NCBI RefSeq assembly: GCF_029227915.1
Contig: NC_079876.1
Span: 28,681,828-28,741,827 of the forward strand
Direction: 5' to 3'
DNA from: Hydractinia symbiolongicarpus
Lineage: Eukaryota; Cnidaria; Hydrozoa; Anthoathecata; Hydractiniidae
DNA length: 60,000 nucleotides
The position numbers and the translations under genes were made by a program. The notes below the pieces were generated by a model that saw only the letters and a program-made list of their open reading frames with translations, did no database searches and was not told where the DNA came from. Shown piece by piece: positions 23,381-43,700 of the stretch. Position 1 is the stretch's first letter, and every line of letters starts with the position of its first letter.

Positions 23381-23770
23381 TCAGTCGGTAATATGCTGCT
23401 GCTTATCGTGGATGTATTCTTTTCTCTTCAACTCCATTAAGATGTTTCTCACTTCTTGTTTTATGACTTCTGTAGGATCTTTCTTGAGAAGTTTGTAAGG
23501 CCTGTTGTTGATGTCTTTGTTGCATTTGTCGATGTAGTCAGGTGTATTCATGGTAACCGTTGTTCTTCCTTTGTCAGCCGGTAGGATTATGATATCTTTG
23601 TCTTTCTTTAGATTCTTCAATTACAGTCTTTCAGATTTTTGCAGATTTTGCTTTGGTGTTTTGCTTTTCTGTAGCGTGAGGCTTACTTTAGTTCTTACTG
23701 TGTCTGCCTCTTCTTTTGGTAGATCTTTAATTGCCTCTTGCACTTTCACAACTATTTCTAGGACTTACCA
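23381..23770 (-). pseudogene. Penelope-like retroelement fragment
   Basis: The minus strand from 23620 gives LKNLKKDKDIIILPADKGRT followed by TVTMNTPDYIDKC and YKLLKKDPTEV. This is the conserved ADKG region just before the RT core of Penelope-like elements. The preceding 130 bases (a KVQEAIKDLPKEEADTVRTK stretch) also fit, but an in-frame stop separates the two. The RT core and the GIY-YIG nuclease are missing. Confidence 0.7.
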
Positions 23771-25189
23771 AGGCTAAGTCTTAATTGGGATGAGAAGAAA
23801 ATCATTGACAGAAAATCAAGAACAATGGCCAGGAAGATTAAAGAAACCATCAACAGTGTATAACGTAATAAACACATTAAACAGCATCTTGTATCAACTT
23901 CCTGAGATTTAGTTACCAGCCCTGAGAAGAATTAGTTACCTATAATTCTTATTTTTATCATAGAGCATTAAAGAAAGAGAACTAAAATTAGTTTTCTCCT
24001 CAGTTATCTTTATTTATTTTTTTTTATTCTTTTTTATTATTTAAGCATTTACAGCAAAATATACCTAAAAAATGTCAATTTTTCTCCTTAATACTCCTTA
24101 AAATCCTTACTCTTGTTCTCATTTTATTAGTGGTTACCCTGTTATATAAATACATGCTAAACATCATTTTACTTTGCCTGATAATAGGAAACATCGCCTA
24201 CTAAACTATCATGTTGAAGAAATGATAAGCTTTCAACAGTAATCTGAAAATTCTGGTAGCTCCAACTTTAGTTTAACACAACAGCAACACAATAGCAACA
24301 ACGTTGTAATATCTGTACCAATGTATCAGAGCTGCACCAAACAGAACTAAAACCCCATCCAACACTATTGCAATTAGTTTTACAGTCTAAACACAAACAG
24401 TAGGTTAACAACACACCAAAAAAAAGCGAAAAAAAACATTGAGATTGAAGTATAGGCCAATTGCTTTCATCAGTGGACAAAAACCTTGTTGATTCATAAA
24501 TCCAAATCAAATCAGTGCAAGAAAACCATGTAGCTAAAGCAATTGAACATGATGTGAAGATTCATGTCCATGCTGACCCACTCGATATGAAGTTACCCAT
24601 ATACCAATAGACGTCAACGATTTTTAGTTGTCAGCTTAGGTCAGAGGCCAATTTGATGTGAAATTCTTAATTTATATGCCATTAGTAACAGGGGTCAGGT
24701 TCAGTGGCCTGGCTAATTGAGGCAATACCTAATATGGGTAAACAAAACATGCACGACTGGTACATGATGTTTTTTGTCTGCTTCAATTTTGAAGATCAAT
24801 ATAGTGTTTTTATATTTTAGTTCACTTAACCAGCCTAACCAACCTAACTGGCAACTACAATTAACATGAGCTAAACTATTTTTATGTTTTTTTCTTTTGA
24901 CAAAGGTTCAACATGGAATTTTTATGGTAAAAACGGTAATATTTCTATAATATAGCCCTTTCAGTAGTGTTTTTTACCCTTAAACTCCTATCCTTAAACG
25001 ATCCATAATAGTAATAAATGCCCTGGTTCGGGTCGTTTACACAAAAAATTTGTGGGTCAAGTAAAAAGAATTACAGATAGAAATTTGTATGACATTAGGT
25101 TTACTTTTATTATAAGGTTTTTATATTCTTGTTTAATAAGTTTTAAGATTAATTAACATTATTTGTTAATTATTAGTTTGCTTGTCGGG
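23771..25189. other. Upstream region of the PRDM9-type gene
   Basis: No exon recognised. The minus strand at 24268-24510 has an open stretch without known features. Any 5' UTR exon, or an exon holding the first half of a KRAB domain, would lie here or further left. AG dinucleotides in a TATTAG context stand just before 25177 and could be an acceptor. Confidence 0.4.
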
Positions 25190-32815
<7,626 letters not shown>

Positions 32816-33102
32816 CATTTTTTAATAAGCTTTTCTAACATTTTATTTATTAATTTAGTTTCAACATATTAATTATTTTGTAGTTATCAAAAACAATTTT
32901 GTATAAAGTTCAAATTTCCAAATAATTTAAAACAAGCTCTTTATTCAAAATTTATTATCAGTTCTTAGTGTCGAAAAAAACTACACTGCAAGTTAACATT
33001 GTTTTTACTTATTTGTTAAAAAATTAAAATATAAAAGGCATAAAAATTTTAATGGCGCCATTTAAAAAAATTAACGTGCTGTTAAATATTGTTCGAAAGC
33101 AA

Positions 33103-33108
33103 AATAAA
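33103..33108 (+). terminator. Poly(A) signal AATAAA
   Basis: A canonical signal about 290 bases after the PRDM9 stop codon. Another AATAAA-like string follows near 33168. Confidence 0.4.
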
Positions 33109-33849
33109 ATTTATTCTGGAACCCGAGGCTATGTTTTTTTATATCTAAGAAATATTGATATCTTACAATAAAATTAGAGTCGGTCAAAGAAAGGAGAGTT
33201 TCGGCTTGTTGAACTAATAAATTTCATACACGTTGCTTATTTCACGGACGTTTCTATTTCCGACGAAAAGAAATCTACAATATTGAAATAATCGATTTCC
33301 CATAAAATCACCGTAAAAACTTCATTTACTAAAAATTTTAACTAATTTTAGAGTAGCGCTTAAAAACACACATTTCTGTGTTTGTAAAAGCTCTCATTTT
33401 AGGAAATTATAATGGTAAAATGAAAAAAGATTTAGTAACAGGCATAAATAACAGTCTGAGTGTAAATATGTATGGTTTAATTTCCCTCGCGTAAGTGATA
33501 TTATTCTAAACGTCGTGTCCCTCGAAAACTTGGTTTCCAATAAAATCTATAATTGTTGTGCAACTGTTGCAGAGAGAGAGAAATTTCTATCTCCACAACA
33601 TTTGCTTATTTTGTTTTGTTGTACAAGGTGTTTCCAAAAAAGTCGTAACGGTGACCGTTGAGCAACAAAATTTAGGTTGTTGGAAAGAAGCTTAACATAA
33701 AACTTCGTTCGATAATAATAATAAGTTTTCTTACAAGAGAACTGTTTCAACGACAGATCCACTTTCAACGAAAAGATGTATAAACATTTTATGCTGTGAA
33801 TGATTTAAAGAACAAAGCTGTTTTCAGTGCAAGGTCGTTATTTTTTTAA

Positions 33850-34010
33850 TTTCCTAAGTATTCGAATAACCGCCCATTTGGATCAAGCAATATGTTTAAG
33901 CCACCGCCCCTGGACGCTTATTCTACAGGGGCGTTTATAAAAAAAGTTACGAAAAGGGTAAGCTCTCCTTATTCCAGATGGGCGGTTATTCGAGCATTTA
34001 CGGTACGAGT
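33850..34010. mobile_element. Palindromic MITE (CGAATAACCGCCCAT arms)
   Basis: Inverted arms CGAATAACCGCCCATTTGGA (33863-33882) and CCAGATGGGCGGTTATTCG (33974-33992) match with one or two differences. The centre carries GGGGCGTTTAT. A related, more worn copy with GCGTTTATTCGAGCG lies near 56797-56881. Confidence 0.6.
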
Positions 34011-34539
34011 AAAATAAATTTTGCAGGGCAATAAAATTTCCATAATAATAGTATTCAGAAACTTTAGTTTGCAGGAGAATGACAGAACTTTAAAACCTTC
34101 TTTCTCGATAATAGAAAAACAAAACACGATATCACAAGTTATAATTTAACACAAACAAAACGTCAGAAATCACCTTGGCTGTTTTTCGACAGCAGAAAGA
34201 ACAGTCGAAATAGATATCTTCGTGAATTAAAGTTGTCGAAAAAAAAGGAAATTTTGCGGAAGATATTTCCTTGAACACCAATAAATCTGGAGATAGTTGC
34301 ATGAAGTCTAAATACAAACAGATTTTAGAATTCGCCGCTCAATTCGCTTCGTGAAAATCCCCCTTAATGCACAGTCCATTTAAACGAAAGTTTTAAACCT
34401 GACGGATGAGTCATAGGGCAAAACGGATTGTGTATTTTAAAAAAAAATGAAACATTTCGAACTGCCAAATTTGACCGTCATTTCGAAAAGATGTCGTGTT
34501 TATCTTTTTTGATTAAACGGCTGATATTTCTGAAGTCGT

Positions 34540-34635
34540 TTTCAGTCATTATTGGGCGGATTCGCTCGTTTTTAGTCATTATCAGGCAGATTCGCCTAAT
34601 TTGTAGTATTATTGAGCGGATTCGCTCGTTTTGAA
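34540..34635 (+). repeat. Three-copy tandem repeat, about 33-36 bp
   Basis: Three units share TCATTAT/TATTAT, then G(G/A)GC(G/A)GATTCGC and TCGTTTT, with the middle unit diverged. No coding sense is likely. Confidence 0.5.
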
Positions 34636-35083
34636 GTAAATAAAACAAGCACAACTGTTTTTTGCAGATACATGCCACCGTAGAAAAGTTCAAAAAAGAG
34701 TGGTGCGGAAATTAACGAGACATTAATCGCGGAGGCAGCAGCCGTAGCGACACGTCGTTTCATTTTGCTAGCCACGATTCGAAAGACTTTCGTATCATGT
34801 GTTGTACATTTAAACGGATTACGTGGAGACTAGAAACCTTTCACAAAATTTCTCTACAGGTTATCCGTCAGGTTTTGACATTCCGTTTAAACGGATCGTG
34901 TGTATAAACATTTTCTAAAAAAATATTAATAAGCCGCGATAAAAATTAAATTGAATGCTGAACAAAAGTTGTGCCCGGTGCGTAGCAGCATATTGTTATA
35001 GTTATCTCTGCATTTTGTTCAGAAACTTATTTTAGGAAATTGTTTTTTTGTTTAATTACTTCATACATATGCAGAAATCTAGA

Positions 35084-35346
35084 ATATCCGCGACTTCTTT
35101 GCTACTTACTTCATATGTTGCAACTAAGTCGCGAATATCTCCTCCAATCAGGATATCCGCGACTTGTTCGTTACTTACTTCATATGTCGCAAATAAGTCG
35201 CGAATATCTCCTCCAATCAGGAAATCTGCGACTTTTTTGCTACTTACTTCATATGTCGCAAAGATGTCGCGAATATCTCCTCCAATTACGATATCCGCGA
35301 CTTGTTCGCTACTTAATTTATATGTAACGAATAAGTCGCGAATATA
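35084..35346 (+). repeat. 69-bp tandem repeat, four copies
   Basis: The anchor ATATCCGCGACTT recurs at 35084, 35153, 35222 (variant) and 35291, exactly 69 bases apart. Each unit also has the inverted partner AAGTCGCGAATAT, so every copy can fold as a hairpin. Because 69 is divisible by three, several frames stay open across it. These are not genes. Confidence 0.8.
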
Positions 35347-37557
35347 TCGCTAACATGCCCGACTGCAAAAAAGCCACAGGCCGCCGTAAAATTCTGGTTT
35401 GCGTAAAATTTATTCCGATAGTGTTTTGTTATTGTTTCAGAAAGTAAAGCACCGACTGATAGTCTTGTAGTGGAGCCTTCTTTTCTGATAAAGTCTTTCT
35501 GGCAAGCACTAGTGCGTGAACAGGATGGATATCGCGTACTTACACGGCATCCATAGCTCAAATAAATAGGAATTTTTAATGCTTTAGGACGCCATTTACC
35601 ATTTTGATTTGAATCAACTTGATCTGGTTTATTTCGCCATTGTTTCCCTTAATCACCAACGTTTTTAAGTAAAAATTGCAAAAAGTTGCCTTATTTTTGA
35701 CTCACTAAATTCGAGAGAATTTAGTGAGTCAAAAAGAAAAAGTATACATATTTTTTTCTTTATTTGTATATACATATTTTGGAACAACAGCTTTTGAACG
35801 TATTCAAAAACTGTTTCTCTTCTCCCGAGCAGATTTATTATTTTCCTACGGTACTTTAGGCGTTTTATAGGCAATACTGGTTCACTGCTAGTTTTATGGT
35901 CGTTTTATAAATACTGGTGTGCGGCTGTTTTAGTCATTACGAAAGACGTGCCAATGTACATTCGTTAAAAAAAACATTCTAAAAGGCATATTTCTAGCCA
36001 AGTTGTTATTATGACTGGTGTGTGTTGGCGTTACTTAGCAGATTTCACAATCACAGCGCTTCTTGTGCTGGCAGTTCTAGGGAAGGCAGACACAAAGAGA
36101 ATGACCCAAATCTAAAATTACCATCATAACAAATCTAGAAGCTGCCTTTTATCTGTCAGCTTGCTTTCAAGCTTTTTTATGGTTATTTCTCAGTTTGTTT
36201 TAGCATGTCCTGACTTATTCTTAGGTTGCTCCAGGTTGGTCTATGTTTGAGGGTGTTACTCCTCACCTTTTGTAAGGGAAAAAGATCGTTCGTTACTTTC
36301 GCTAAATATAATTAAACATGCTTCTTGTCCGGATAATACGTGGAAAAAACCTAGGACAAGGTTGCAATTCAAATTGCTTATTTATCGCTCTTATGGAGAG
36401 AAAGTATAGTGACTTCCTCACAATTTTACGTGATTATAAAAATCAATTATTTTTTTCGAATAAGCAATAATTAGTGAAAGCCTAAGTAACTGATAACCTG
36501 GAGGTATAGCTAAGTTATTGTGGATAAAGGGCTGTAGGAACTAACATAATAACCGAAGTCAAAAATGGAATCTTAGGCCCTACAATCTTTATTGCGGAAA
36601 TCATGAGACAATGGGCGTTGTCCATTCTAGGTAGTAATCAAGAATAATAATTTAACTTCACAGAGGTTGCAATTATACAAGCAAATTAGTATTCTCATTG
36701 GTTTAAAATAAATTTGCCCGCTCAGTTTTCTTCTCAAGTAACAAACAAGTTTAAGAGACAGACAATTAACACTTTAATTTGGAGAAATATCGGCAGAATT
36801 TTTTTACGAATTTTAAATTTGTCACTAAGAAACGATGTTCCAAAGTTTCTCTTGCAAATATTTCTTCAATTGGCGTAGTCAGACAACTGGTACCACAACA
36901 AAATGTTAGTGCAAGCAGTAAAATAATGCTGGTGCAAAGTTAGCAGCATTTCAAGATTGTCAGAAGCCTTTTCCTTATATTGATTAAGAAAAAGCACACA
37001 ACACTTAAAATGAATGCACAGAATTTAGGACAGTTAAATACTACAGAAAGTCTCTCTTTTAGCGTCCTTTTGGTGTCAAATTCTTGAAAACTGTCTAAAC
37101 TGGCTTAAATAAATTTTCAGCCATCGTCAGTTTTGACTTTTCGTCACCATATTAAAATGTCTTCAATTAGGTCCCAAAAGGGATTGGGATATTTTTTGAG
37201 ATTTCCTGTTGCGGGACGGGCTTAACATAAATTTGCCTTCAGGTAGTAAAAAGCAATTTTAAAATAAAAGATCCTTGAATAGTTGCGTCATTGCAAGCTC
37301 CTTTATAAGTTGTGTTCTATCTAAACAACATTAGGTGGCAAGTAGCACGGGCGCGATTGTGTAATGCAATACAATTCCACCTATTAGATTAGTTCATTTA
37401 CAAACTTAATAAATTTTAACACATTAATGTACAAGTTTTAAATAAATTATACTTCTTCAATGAGAGAAACTAAATCCAGTAAATACGTCTCCTTGCACTT
37501 GATTACCACTTTAAAAATAGCTTAGACGTGTTTTTCTCCAAAATATATTAGCCAAAC

Positions 37558-40500
37558 TTAGTGATTTAGCATTTTCATTTCATGCTCTGCATGTCTGTTT
37601 ACTTGTACGGTATGGACGCTGTTTCGATGTTGCATCCTCTTCGCGTTCCTAATATCGAGCCGACGCCCCTTCTTGCGACGCCATATTGTCACAGCAACAA
37701 AAACAATTAAGACAAGTGCAACTGCAGCAAATGCGCCAATAACGATTCCAACTACAACGTCTAAAAAATAATAATCATTTATCAAATCACACGCACTACA
37801 TCATTTATCATAAGAACCAGGAGGTCTTACAATTAGTTTTTTAATTGTCAATAATCCTCAATTTTTTATATGCACTTGTATCTTGACCCCCTGACTAAGA
37901 CTTTGTTACAGACAAAGATTATTTAAAATTGCTCGATTTTTTTTTTCGTTGCTGTGTGCGTTTGATGACAATTTTTAGTCTCATTATATTAAAGCAGTTT
38001 ATTATATATATATTGAAGTTTATAGTAGATCATGGAGTTCAGAAAGTTTTTTTGTTTTGTTTTTACCTCCTTGCTTATCTGACAGTAGCCGCAATGCTGC
38101 TAATACAGAGCATTACATACTCAAATAGTGTTAAAAAGAAAACTCAAGTTTGGTATTCTTTCTCTTTAAAGCCATTTTGATCCTACAATTTTCTTTGCTA
38201 ACGCATGCTTCTTAAGAGAACGCTTTTTTTACTATTTTCGAACTTCACAACGAAATGTTTTTTTACCATTTTTGTACCGAATTTTTCCTTGACAGTGTAG
38301 CCAAAAGAAGAAGGAAACTTAAATTCCCTGCTTTTATAACGGATATGAAACGTTTCTCACTCGTGACACACTAAAATAAACAACGTACTATGATTTTTCT
38401 CCTCCTCTGTTTGAACAACAGGGTACCAGTCTGTGCTCTGAAACACATCGTCAGTCACATAACCCCTGACAAAGACAGTATAATAAGTACCTCTCTCCAA
38501 AGGTGGATTGCTTGGTTCTGCAATAAATAAATAACAAAAAAATCAATTTACATCAGCAAACCCATACATAAGCAAATGTTTTTCGCGCCAAACCATCTTA
38601 AAACCGTATGTTTACCTCCTAAAGCTCTTCTCCTTCTTGAAGTAGACCCTCCACCACCGACTACAAAAACTTGGTTCTCTGTTGGGTTTCTTATTCTTCC
38701 AACCACAAGATTTTTTATTTCAGCGTTAGTATAATTATTTGGTTGTCTCTTTGGCTTAGCACTATTTTCAAGCTTCAACAAAATAACATCGTAATGGCTA
38801 TAAAAAATAAATAACACGTCATTACCATTTACAGAAAAAAAATGGTACATGGAGAATGAAAGGGGTATGGCAATAACAAAAAGCCAGTTTTTAATTACTC
38901 TGGACATTTTAGAGACAACGCAACTCTTGCTTTAAATTTAAATATCATTACTTTAGGTCATAGATGCTAAACTATGTATATATGAAATACAGTCATGTAA
39001 TGTATTTGTCGTTTCTCTTGACCACTCAATTTTAAAGTACCCAGCATTTCATATGAAAATAGATTAAATTTACTTTTCAGCAGTGCTAAACCTGGTTAAC
39101 CTTGAAAAGGCAAGTTAGCCAGAACTTGCATTCAACAACCAAAGATTCGGTACAAAAAGATTCACAAAAAAGTGTCCGAGTTTTTAGAAAAACTTGAATG
39201 TGAAGTTAACCAAAACATGTATCTTTTAATGCTTGTTACAACTTGCAAAAACTAGTAAAAACACTACAGTGTCGATAAAAACAATGTTCGCATTCTACAG
39301 TGCCGATAAAAAAACTTACGCAGTCTACAGTGCCGATAAAAACAACTTACGCATTCTACAGTGCCGATAAAAAAACCTACGCAATCTACAGTGCCAATAA
39401 AAACAACCTACGCAATCTATAGTGCCGATAAAAAAACCTACGCAATCTACAGTGTTGATAAAGCAACTTACGCATTCTACAGTACCGATAAAAAAACCTA
39501 CGCAATCTACAGTGTTGATAAAAAAACTTACGCATTCTACAGTGCCGATAAAAACAACTTACGCAATCTATAGTGCCGATAAAAACAGCTTACGCAATCT
39601 ACAGTGCCGATGAAAACAACTTACGCAATCTACAGTGCCGATAAAAACAACTTACGCAATCTACTGTGCCGATAAAAACAACTTACGCAATCTTTATATT
39701 TGTTTCGTCAAATAAGACAATATTGATTGCAAATGATCTTCTTTTGATCCTGTCTTCCTGTGGTGCAGGAAGTTGTCTTGTGATCGGCATTGGTGCTGTA
39801 ATTGTATAACAAAAAATGATGTATTCTGCTAGAGGATTGAACCGTTACCAGTATGTCTTTTATAGATGTAAAGGAGACTTACCTAAAGCTTGGGTTATGA
39901 CTCTCATATTGTCACTTGCACGACTCATCCCAATTTCATTAACAGCAAGCAAAATGATTTGGTATTCTGTATTTGGAGAAAGTCCAGTAATGTTTTGCTT
40001 TAGCATAGATGCTGGTGAGGTCATATTTTTAAATGATCCTGACATTTCACGGTATCTTGAGATATATCTAGTAAGTGGTCTGTTGCCGTTAAATAATGGT
40101 GCTTCCCATGTCACTTCAATTGAGAATCCTGTTCTTGATAGTGTTTTAATGTTTGTAGGAGGATCAGGAACATCTTGAGAAAGAAGATTTACAGAAATGT
40201 CAAAGATATACCACATAATATATTGCAGTTGTAATTTTGTTGTGAAATAACGCTTTCATTTTATCAATCTTTTGGTTTCAAATCATTTTCTTTAACATCT
40301 GATTGATAGACGCGCACGCGTTGTATAAATATCACGTAAAGTATAAACACCGCTTCATGCAGCACTTAAAACGTAATAAACAGTGCATTTAGATCAACAC
40401 CTGTATATTTTAACTTAAATGATTTTGCAAGAAGTTAAGCTCATTACGTATTTCCCCAAGCAGACATTCTTGAAATATTAAAATATTGAACTTTCCATGT

Positions 40501-40713
40501 TTTATTTTAAATTCAAATTTAACATCAGTATTATTAATCTGACATGCAGTTTGATTGCGTTGTCGTCGCAATCAAAAAACTTTTTTTTTTACCTTATCCC
40601 GCTTGGCATGTTTTTTCATTTAAAAAAATACGCATTCCAACGTTAGGAGTGTACTTTCTACGTTTCAAGGTTTCAGTCAATATCAAAGCGACAATGTTTT
40701 AGCACAGAGAAAA

Positions 40714-40756
<43 letters not shown>

Positions 40757-43700
40757 CGAATATTTATACAGGATAGCCACTTCTGTGTTGGAAACACTGT
40801 TATTAATGTGGGTCCTGTGTTCAGAATGTATACATTAAGTATACACCGGCATTACCTACCCAATTTCCCTCACATGGCATAGGTTCACCCGTAGCTATAG
40901 TAAAGAAACTTGCTAAACATGCCCGCGCTGTGGACCACAGCACGGACCTTGTGATTACGAAGCGAACTCCATAATCACAAGGCCACGCGCAACGAATGTG
41001 CTTATTGTCGTTTCATTCTTACCAAAGATGTTAAATTCAATCATTTTTGTTGCACTACCAGAGCCACTTGTCACATTACACATGTATTTCCCAGCATCCT
41101 CTCTCTTTACAGATGGTATTTCATATGAAATTGTCGAGCTATTTAGGCTTGTTTTAAGGATGCGTCCATCTTTCATCCACTTTAACGTTACTTCTGATAC
41201 ACTATGACCACCAATTGAGCAGTTGAACATAAAAGGTCTTCCTACCATTTCCTCCGTTTTATTTCGAGTTGTTGTGATATTGAGCTGCCTAATGTTATCT
41301 AATGTAAACATACAAGCAGTTAAATTCAATAAAATCTTGACAGTATAAGTAAATATACATTATTCTTATTAAATTTATTATTAGTTACTTACATTGGACA
41401 ATCACCTCTTGCGAAGAATTTTTCATGATTGAGATTTTGTCTTCATACGTCAGAGTAACTTTGCATACATATATTCCTGCGTCTTCTTTGGATACGTTAT
41501 TTAAAGTAAGTACGCTTTGGTTTCCCACCATCATTAGAACATCATTATTTTTATACCAACGATGAGATAGAGTCAATGAACTATTCATGGTATGCTTAGC
41601 TGTGCAAGTCATTTCAATATCTGCTCCCATTATTGCTGGAGATTTTTTGTTTTCTGTAAAGGTAATTTGTGGAGTTTCCAAATCTAAAGAAAAAAAATAT
41701 TTCTGGTCGTTTGGATAGTTTTAAATAGTTTGGATAGTTTGGATAGTTTTAAATTTTTGGCAAATGTTTTTTTTAGCAAATGTTGCTACAGTTATCACAA
41801 CTTTTTCACTCGTAATGTACCGTGCATGTTAACTTTACCCATTAGCTGCAAGTTTTTCTATTTAATCTCACAATATCTTTTAACAAAACATTGTTTATAT
41901 TTTTCATGTCTATGGATCATCAAAAATTATTCAACACTTACACAGAACAGCCACATTTAAATACTTTGTAACATTCCCAGCATCATTCACTGCATCGCAT
42001 TTATAATCACCCATGTCACTTCTATTGACTGATGAAAGTTGGTACATAATTGAAGAGCCAGGTTCTCCGTTATTTAGGGATTTACCATCTTTCATTAAAT
42101 ACAACTTGGCGGGTGGATTACCAAAGTCGCTTGCATTACACGAGATATTAAGTGCAGATCCTTCAATCAAATGAACGTTATTTGCTGGCATAAGCATAAT
42201 TCCATCAGCTTTATCTATTGTCAATAAAAACTTTTCAAATAAAAACAAATTCTGCAAGGCATAATTTGCTGATCAGCGATGATATAAAAGTAATACTTTA
42301 TAAATGTTTCCTTAACTAGTTATACATATCAGTGAATTGAAAATGTTAATAAAAAACCTTTATGGATGTCATATCTCAATATGTTAGTAATGCATCGCAA
42401 AAAATCTAGAATAATGACATAATAATTGTGTAATACTTACAATTAACAATAACCTCCTGTGTTGCATTCTTCATCATCAAAATGCTATCTGGATACATAA
42501 TAGTAACCTTACATAAATACATTCCTGCGTCTTCTTTGGATACATTAGATAAAGTAAGTACGCTTTGGTTTCCCACCATCATTAGAACATTATTATTATT
42601 TTTATACCAACGATGAGATACATTCAACGAATTGTTCATGGTATGTTTAGCTGTGCAAGTCATTTCAATATCTCCTCCCATTATTGCTGGAGATGTTTTG
42701 TTTTCTGTAAAGGCAATTTGTGGAGTTTCCAAATCTAAAGAAAAAATATTTCTGGTCGTTATTGATTTGGATAGTTTTAAATTTTTGGCAAATGTTTCTT
42801 TAGCAAATGTTGCTACAGTTATCCAGACTTTTTCACTCGTATTGTACCGTGCATGTTAACTTTACCCATTAGCTGCAAGTTTTTCTATTTAATCTCACAA
42901 TATCTTTTAACAAAACATTGTTTATATTTTTCATGTCTATGGATCATCAGAAATTATTCAACACTTACACAGAACAGCGACATTTAAATATTTTGTAACA
43001 TTCCCAGCATCATTCACTGCAATGCATTTATAATCACCCATGTCACTTTTATTGACTGATGCAAGTTTGTACATAATTGAAGAGCCAGATTCTCCGTTAC
43101 TTAGAGATTTACTATCTTTCATTAAATATAGCTTAGCTGGTGGATTACCAAAATCGCTGGCATTACACGAAATGTTTACTGACGCTTCTTTTTTTAAATG
43201 ACTGCCACTTCCTGTTGTAATTATCAATTCGATGGCTTTATCTAACATGAAAATCAAAATCAAAATATATGTATTAATGTATTGATTTTCATTATTTTAT
43301 CTAAATTATGGTTATTGATGTGTGTGTACTTACAATGGACTATAATTTCCTGCGTTATATTCTTCTGCAATGTTTTATTGTGAAACTCGCCTGTCACTGT
43401 ACACATGTAGGAACCACTATCATCTTTGGTGACGTTGACAATATTAAGCATCTGTTCGTTGCCAAGCAAGTCATAACCAAAGGTGCTGTTTTTCTTATCC
43501 CATTTGTAAGAAATATTTAAGTTGTGGTTGTACATTTGAATAGCACAACTTAAAGTGAAGTTTGTGCCTTCCACAAATGGCAACATTAGTCCGTCTGCAA
43601 TTGTTATTGTAGGCTCGTCTAAAACTGAAATGAAAAAAGTATGAATTTAAAAACTGTATAAACGCATAAAAAACTATTTTGTCGTATCGATTAAAGAAAT

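Larger units (their letters stand above)
32816..37557. other. Intergenic between PRDM9 and the Ig receptor gene
   Basis: The two genes converge here (plus strand ending at 32815, minus strand ending at 37558). The stretch holds the likely PRDM9 poly(A) signal, a palindromic MITE (33850-34010), a three-copy tandem (34540-34635) and a 69-bp tandem (35084-35346). No coding exon is recognised. Confidence 0.5.

Noticed and set aside
35040-35353. Plus-strand frames of about 95-101 codons
   Set aside because: They are produced by the 69-bp tandem repeat, whose length is a multiple of three.
39361-39613. Two plus-strand frames of 63-70 codons rich in KKPTQST and ADKKTYA
   Set aside because: They are translations of the 30-bp minisatellite, not genes.
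39266-39690. CRISPR-like regular repeat
   Set aside because: Units are back to back without unique spacers, in a eukaryotic intron. It is a minisatellite.
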